DNA of 24,564 bases from Spirochaetia bacterium. GTDB lineage: Bacteria > Spirochaetota > Spirochaetia > Treponematales > Breznakiellaceae. Positions within the stretch are counted from its first letter, which is position 1, and each line of letters opens with the position of its first letter. The notes under the pieces are model-generated. The model was given only the letters and a program-made list of their open reading frames with translations, was not told the DNA's origin and ran no database searches. Positions 22,563 through 24,564 of this stretch are shown piece by piece. The translations under genes and the position numbers were made by a program. Where the stretch lies: NCBI GenBank assembly GCA_025997795.1, contig BNVB01000033.1:1-24564 (forward strand), written 5' to 3'.

Positions 22563-23448
22563 TTGGGAAGATATATTTACTTTATGGTCTAAAGGACCCG
22601 ATGATGCCGAGCGTCGAAAGATTGAAAACACAGAGTTTCAAATTAAGGAAGCAATTAAAGTCAGCGAAAAACTAAACCGGAGGAATATCAAAGTATTTGT
22701 GCAAGGTTCGTATAGGAATAATGTCAACGTAAGACAAGATAGCGATATTGATATTGGCGTTCTGTGTTATGATACATTCTTCCCTGAATATCAGGATGAT
22801 AATATAAAATCACATTTTAGTCGGCTTCAGGAAAGTGCGACTTACACATATTCAACCTTCAAGAATGAACTTGGTGATGCACTTGTATCTCGTTTTGGAA
22901 ATACCAATGTGAAAAGAGGGAAAAAAGCATTTAACATCAAAGAAAATCGCTATAGAATTGAAGCCGATGTATGTACTTTTTTTGAACACCGAAGGTATGC
23001 GTCTACAGAAAAGTATTTGTCTGGTGTTGAAATGATTCCTGATGATAATAATCCGCCAAATATAATCAATTGGCCGGAACAACATTATGAAAATGGTGTT
23101 TCTAAAAACACTATTACAAGTAGAAGATATAAGCGTGTTGTTCGGATTATGAAAAAATTAACATATGAATTACAGCCCAATTATGATATTGCAAAAAAAA
23201 TTCCGAGTTTTCTAATGGAATGTTTAATCTGGAATGTTCCAAATAAATACTTCTCATACGAGACATATTACCAAACCATACGTGAGATAATTATCTTTTT
23301 ATACAATAATACAAAAGAGGATAAAGATTGTTCCGAATGGGGGGAAGTAAGCGAACTAAAATATTTGTTCCGTCCGTCTCAGCCATGGTCTCGTCAGTTG
23401 GTTAATGAATATTTGCTAATTGCATGGAAATACATAGGATATAAATAA
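22555..23448 (+). CDS. CD-NTase (CBASS cyclic-oligonucleotide synthase)
   Basis: The 297-residue product has the CD-NTase/SMODS layout: an N-terminal helix FTLWSKGPDDAERRKIENTE, the nucleotidyltransferase motif G51-S52-Y with D64-I-D66 (GSYRNNVNVRQDSDIDIGVL) and a third acidic residue D138 in RIEADVC, then a helical C-terminal half (YKRVVRIMKKLTYEL, PSFLMECLIWNVP). Such enzymes sense phage infection and make cyclic di- or trinucleotides. The clade, and hence the nucleotide made, cannot be fixed by eye. AAGGAGG lies 6 nt before the ATG, inside the end of hsdS. The effector gene follows after one base. Confidence 0.9.
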   Translation: MSNWEDIFTLWSKGPDDAERRKIENTEFQIKEAIKVSEKLNRRNIKVFVQGSYRNNVNVRQDSDIDIGVLCYDTFFPEYQDDNIKSHFSRLQESATYTYSTFKNELGDALVSRFGNTNVKRGKKAFNIKENRYRIEADVCTFFEHRRYASTEKYLSGVEMIPDDNNPPNIINWPEQHYENGVSKNTITSRRYKRVVRIMKKLTYELQPNYDIAKKIPSFLMECLIWNVPNKYFSYETYYQTIREIIIFLYNNTKEDKDCSEWGEVSELKYLFRPSQPWSRQLVNEYLLIAWKYIGYK

Positions 23449-23449
23449 T

Positions 23450-24112
23450 ATGAAAAACCTTAATAAGTCAAAGTTCCTATACATCTTTATCGGACTCACT
23501 GCTATTGCTTGGATAGTATTATCCTTTATTAAGGATAAAAAACTATCAAATATAGTTGATTTTCTTGAACTTATACCAGATGTAGTAACAATAGATTCTA
23601 TTGCTATATTTATATTCACAAAGTGGCTTTGGAAATACAGAATATTTAAAAAGTGGCTTGTTCCTTTTCCCAATTTAAATGGAACCTGGACAGGAAATAT
23701 TTATTCTGATTGGATAAATCCAGAAACCAACCAGTCTACTCCGCCTATTCCTGTTATGCTCACCATTAAACAAACCTTTTTTAATATCAGTTGCCTAATG
23801 CAAACGACTGAAATGAAAAGCTACTCAAACATAGAAGGGTTTTCAATAGATGAGGACAGACAAGTAAAGCAGATAACATATAGTTATACAAGCAGACCAA
23901 GAATAGTCTTAAATCAACGCAGTCTTCCACATGATGGAACCATAGTCTTTGATATTTTAGAAAAACCTGATAGAAAGTTAAAAGGACGCTATTGGACCGA
24001 AAGAAAAACCAAAGGAGAAATTATATTAACATTTTATTCTAATGAATTATATGATGATTTAGTGCCGGAAATTAACTCACATCCAGTAACCGAAGATAAT
24101 AATAGGAGATAA
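23450..24112 (+). CDS. cap15: Cap15-like CBASS effector (two membrane helices plus beta-barrel)
   Basis: The 220-residue product has two N-terminal hydrophobic segments (about residues 9-27 and 45-63) and a beta-rich domain from about 75: LNGTWTGNIYSDW, PVMLTIKQTFFNISCLMQTTE, a HDGTIVFDI strand and LKGRYWTERKTKGEIILTF. This is the arrangement of Cap15 (SMODS-associated 2TM/beta-strand-rich, S_2TMBeta), in which cyclic dinucleotide binding by the barrel causes oligomerisation and inner-membrane disruption. It is encoded one base after the CD-NTase, the usual two-gene type I CBASS arrangement. No Cap2/Cap3 ancillary genes are present. A short disordered polar tail ends the protein. Confidence 0.88.
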   Translation: MKNLNKSKFLYIFIGLTAIAWIVLSFIKDKKLSNIVDFLELIPDVVTIDSIAIFIFTKWLWKYRIFKKWLVPFPNLNGTWTGNIYSDWINPETNQSTPPIPVMLTIKQTFFNISCLMQTTEMKSYSNIEGFSIDEDRQVKQITYSYTSRPRIVLNQRSLPHDGTIVFDILEKPDRKLKGRYWTERKTKGEIILTFYSNELYDDLVPEINSHPVTEDNNRR

Positions 24113-24117
24113 GCACA

Positions 24118-24564
24118 ATGACCCTATACCACGGCACACATTGTGAAATCCGAGTCCCTGAGATTCGCCTTTCTAAATACAACAAAGACTTTGGCCCAGG
24201 GTTCTACTGTACCGAAATATTACAACAAGCAGAACGATGGGCAATGCGTTTTCCAACCCCGGTTGTCAATGTATTTGAATTTATCCCAAATCCGGCATTG
24301 GATGTCTTGGAATTCCGGAAGATGACAGATCAATGGCTTGATTTCATTGCTGATTGCCGAAATGGAACTTCTCATAGCCATGACATTGTTTCAGGCGCTA
24401 TGGCCAATGACCAAGTGTGGAATTATGTTGCTGATTTTATCGGCGGTGTTTTAACCCGTGAGCAATTCTGGGTTTTGGCAAAATTCAAACATCCCACAAA
24501 TCAGCTTGCATTTTGTTCGCGGGATGCATTAAAATGTCTTGTATTCAAAGAAAGTAGAAGGATA
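24118..24564 (+). CDS. DUF3990 family protein, ADP-ribosyltransferase-like (partial)
   Basis: At least 149 residues are present and the frame is still open at the window edge. The N-terminus reads MTLYHGTHCEIRVPEIRLSK, then DFGPGFYCTEILQQAERWAM, PVVNVFEFIPN, and further on HDIVSGAMANDQVWNY. This matches the DUF3990 pattern. That family is related to ADP-ribosyltransferases; YHGT and GFYCTE would be the His and Tyr parts of an H-Y-type NAD site. Targets are unknown. AGGAG lies 9 nt before the ATG and only 5 nt separate it from the Cap15 stop, so it is part of the same unit. It could be an extra effector, a toxin with a partner downstream, or an unrelated passenger. Confidence 0.8.
   Translation, partial: MTLYHGTHCEIRVPEIRLSKYNKDFGPGFYCTEILQQAERWAMRFPTPVVNVFEFIPNPALDVLEFRKMTDQWLDFIADCRNGTSHSHDIVSGAMANDQVWNYVADFIGGVLTREQFWVLAKFKHPTNQLAFCSRDALKCLVFKESRRI

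Larger units (their letters stand above)
18313..24564 (+). other. defence island: type I R-M with nested TA, HEPN/MNT and CBASS genes
   Basis: Eight plus-strand genes lie in a row: hsdM, antitoxin, PIN toxin, HEPN, MNT-HsdS, CD-NTase, Cap15-like, DUF3990. The junctions are 65 nt, then -4, -4, -4, -8, +1 and +5 nt, so everything after hsdM is tightly coupled. The right-hand genes are visibly more A+T-rich than the flagellar region and hsdM, which suggests assembly from different sources. No integrase, transposase or tRNA boundary is seen at the left edge, which falls in the 171-nt gap between atpK and hsdM. The right edge is outside the window. Confidence 0.85.

Noticed and set aside
24143..24325. 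60-codon plus-strand open frame inside the DUF3990 gene
   Set aside because: It is out of frame within a clearly recognisable DUF3990 reading frame and has no ribosome binding site.

Overview
The window looks like a chromosomal segment of a spirochaete, most likely a termite-gut-type Treponema of moderate GC content. The reasons are a complete spirochaete-style flagellar export and switch operon (FliY-type FliN, FapA, a WhiG-like sigma-28, and the conserved small genes around them), V/A-type ATPase subunits in place of an F-type enzyme, and an unlinked outer-membrane beta-barrel gene. The genus is inferred from family content and gene order; no search was run.

Layout. Positions 1-910 (minus) hold the N-terminal module of a spirochaete-specific protein and a tRNA-Phe with its own promoter and terminator. 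Positions 1022-2076 (plus) hold a secreted outer-membrane beta-barrel candidate ending at a terminator. Positions 2057-17429 (minus) are one long flagellar operon read right to left from a clear promoter: fliL, fliM, fliY/N, fliO, fliP, fliQ, fliR, flhB, flhA, flhF, flhG, a two-helix membrane protein, sigma-28, fapA, a small acidic protein and a frameshifted membrane/coiled-coil/HTH protein. Most junctions overlap or are a few bases apart. Just upstream, also on minus, are only two V-ATPase genes (subunits K and F) with their own promoter.

Positions 18313-24564 (plus) form a divergent accessory island that becomes more A+T-rich towards its right end. It is a nested defence operon: hsdM; an antitoxin/PIN toxin pair; a HEPN protein; a protein fusing a minimal nucleotidyltransferase (MNT) to a full two-TRD HsdS; a CD-NTase; a Cap15-like 2TM/beta-barrel effector (together a two-gene CBASS); and a DUF3990 ADP-ribosyltransferase-like protein running off the edge. 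From the antitoxin to DUF3990 every junction is an overlap or a gap of 5 nt or less, so the TA, HEPN/MNT, R-M specificity and CBASS genes are probably co-translated. No hsdR is visible; it may lie beyond the right edge.

The strongest candidates for something unusual are the HEPN plus MNT-HsdS fusion, which links a toxin-antitoxin switch to restriction specificity, and CBASS coupled to hsdS by an 8-nt overlap. Smaller points are a 36-bp in-frame tandem duplication at the start of flhB, a probable CTG start in fliO, a C7-tract frameshift in the last gene of the flagellar operon, and a 28-bp perfect palindrome across the hsdM stop codon.
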